Of a stretch of DNA of 40,208 bases, positions 39,647 through 40,208 are shown piece after piece; the first letter of the stretch is position 1; each line of letters opens with the position of its first letter. This DNA is from JAVBNU01 sp031551265 (GTDB lineage Bacteria > Cyanobacteriota > Vampirovibrionia > Gastranaerophilales > Gastranaerophilaceae). Under the pieces are notes generated by a model. That model did not search any database. It saw only the letters and a list, made by a program, of their open reading frames with translations, and had not been told where the DNA came from. A program made the translations under genes and the position numbers. Location of the stretch: contig JAVBNU010000017.1 in assembly GCA_031551265.1 (NCBI GenBank), positions 1 through 40,208 on the forward strand. Reading direction: 5' to 3'.

Positions 39647-40208
39647 CTACAAGTCTATTTCTTTATCTTTTTGCCAAATAGTTATGGTGCCGTTCTCTCT
39701 ATAATAGGGTACAAATCCACAGTGACGCAGGCAGTTATGAAGCATTTGGCCTGTTTCACCTTCTTGCTCAAGGGGATGATCTCCCACGACTAAAATCCCG
39801 TTGTCGTTTAGGGAGTCATAGATTCCTGCAATTGTTCTGTATAAAGTGTCAACGGTTGCCGTGTCATACTGATTTAATCTTCTACCCTGTGTTTCATGGG
39901 TGAAATAGTTATAGAGTGTATTTCGCGCGACAACAATATCGGCTTTGCCTTTTTCTGTCGCCAGTTTTTTTATGTCTGACAAATCCATTGTTCTAAATTC
40001 GCACATATCTTTTTTTGAAGAAGCAATTTCGTAAGTTCTGCGCTCAATTTGTTCCGGGTCAATTTCAAATTCTTCATCATCAAAGTTTTCGGCCTCAGGT
40101 CTTTCCACAGCTAGTTCGGGAGTTTTTTCATTAGTTGGCCTGAAGAAATTATTAAACTGCTGCTGAGACTTCAAGTGCTCATCGGTTGCTCTGTGAGGAC
40201 CGAAAAAA
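39647..40208 (-). CDS. CheR/methyltransferase-like protein, 5' end beyond the window
   Basis: The frame is open to the right edge of the window, so the N-terminus is missing; a TTG at 40174 is only an internal possibility. The visible part (about 187 residues) has an acidic linker, then a Rossmann-like segment: EFRTMDLSDIKKLA, ADIVVARNTLYNYF (the motif-IV-like region of CheR-type methyltransferases), LYRTIAGIYDSLNDNGILVVGDHPLE and a closing beta-hairpin ending in TITIWQKDKE. This resembles the second half of a CheR-like SAM-dependent methyltransferase. The substrate and the SAM-binding glycine motif lie outside the window, so the call is tentative. The 39442-39646 gap upstream of the peptidase is A/T-rich with no feature I can support. 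Confidence 0.6.
   Translation of the reverse strand, partial: FFGPHRATDEHLKSQQQFNNFFRPTNEKTPELAVERPEAENFDDEEFEIDPEQIERRTYEIASSKKDMCEFRTMDLSDIKKLATEKGKADIVVARNTLYNYFTHETQGRRLNQYDTATVDTLYRTIAGIYDSLNDNGILVVGDHPLEQEGETGQMLHNCLRHCGFVPYYRENGTITIWQKDKEIDL

Overview
The window reads as chromosomal DNA of a low-GC, outer-membrane-bearing anaerobe. The best guess is a gut member of the non-photosynthetic cyanobacterial sister lineage (Gastranaerophilales/Vampirovibrionia). Grounds: a DUF512 radical-SAM protein of the cyanobacterial/clostridial type, a stand-alone glyQ without glyS, Skp/OmpH-like and AsmA-like envelope proteins, peptidoglycan-recycling genes, several [4Fe-4S] proteins and a FliB-type Cys-rich protein. 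This placement is an inference from gene content and was not tested by phylogeny.

Layout. 1-2.0 kb: a Skp-like periplasmic protein (-), a small ferredoxin and glyQ (+). 2.2-7.1 kb: an amino-acid permease (+) whose end overlaps a convergent minus-strand operon. That operon reads mntA-hepT (toxin-antitoxin), a glycosyltransferase, a PadR regulator and the DUF512 radical-SAM protein, and starts from a strong promoter that seems to give a leaderless mRNA. 7.1-10.1 kb: a one-carbon operon of a core-MetE/UROD-like methyltransferase, a CooC-like ATPase and folD. 10.1-11.6 kb: an intact tRNA-Asp(GTC) surrounded by broken tRNA-Asp fragments and palindromes. 10.8-14.2 kb: an orphan protein, an XRE regulator, rmlA, a MITE-like element and a GGDEF protein with an altered signature motif. 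14.5-17.7 kb: a FliB-like protein, anmK and murQ. 17.8-23.2 kb: a large EF-hand/coiled-coil protein, a serine-hydrolase-fold protein that has lost its catalytic residues, and a RelA/SpoT protein. 23.4-27.7 kb: a DUF167 protein, cysS, a membrane GT2 and a uridine-kinase-like P-loop protein. 28.3-32.1 kb: a 735-residue low-complexity protein and a small membrane protein, separated by 1.1 kb of palindromic repeats. 32.5-36.3 kb: a divergent WG-repeat protein/AsmA-like pair with about 22 bp between start codons. 36.5-40.2 kb: a small secreted protein, an Rrf2 regulator with its ferredoxin-domain partner, a zincin metallopeptidase with a low-complexity N-terminus, and a gene cut by the window edge.

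The most striking non-coding signal is the density of intergenic palindromic elements of about 85-200 bp. At least nine begin with GTCA and end with TGAC while their cores differ. One sits inside another palindrome, and two are tandem copies. A hairpin with a conserved GA...GA loop and compensating stem changes occurs both in one of these elements and around the tRNA-Asp gene. The tRNA-Asp gene has two 5' fragments upstream and one exact plus one decayed 3' fragment downstream, as if copies of the tRNA had been repeatedly hit or carried by such palindromes.

No phage, CRISPR array, transposase or integrase was recognised. Functional calls rest on motif reading, without database searches.
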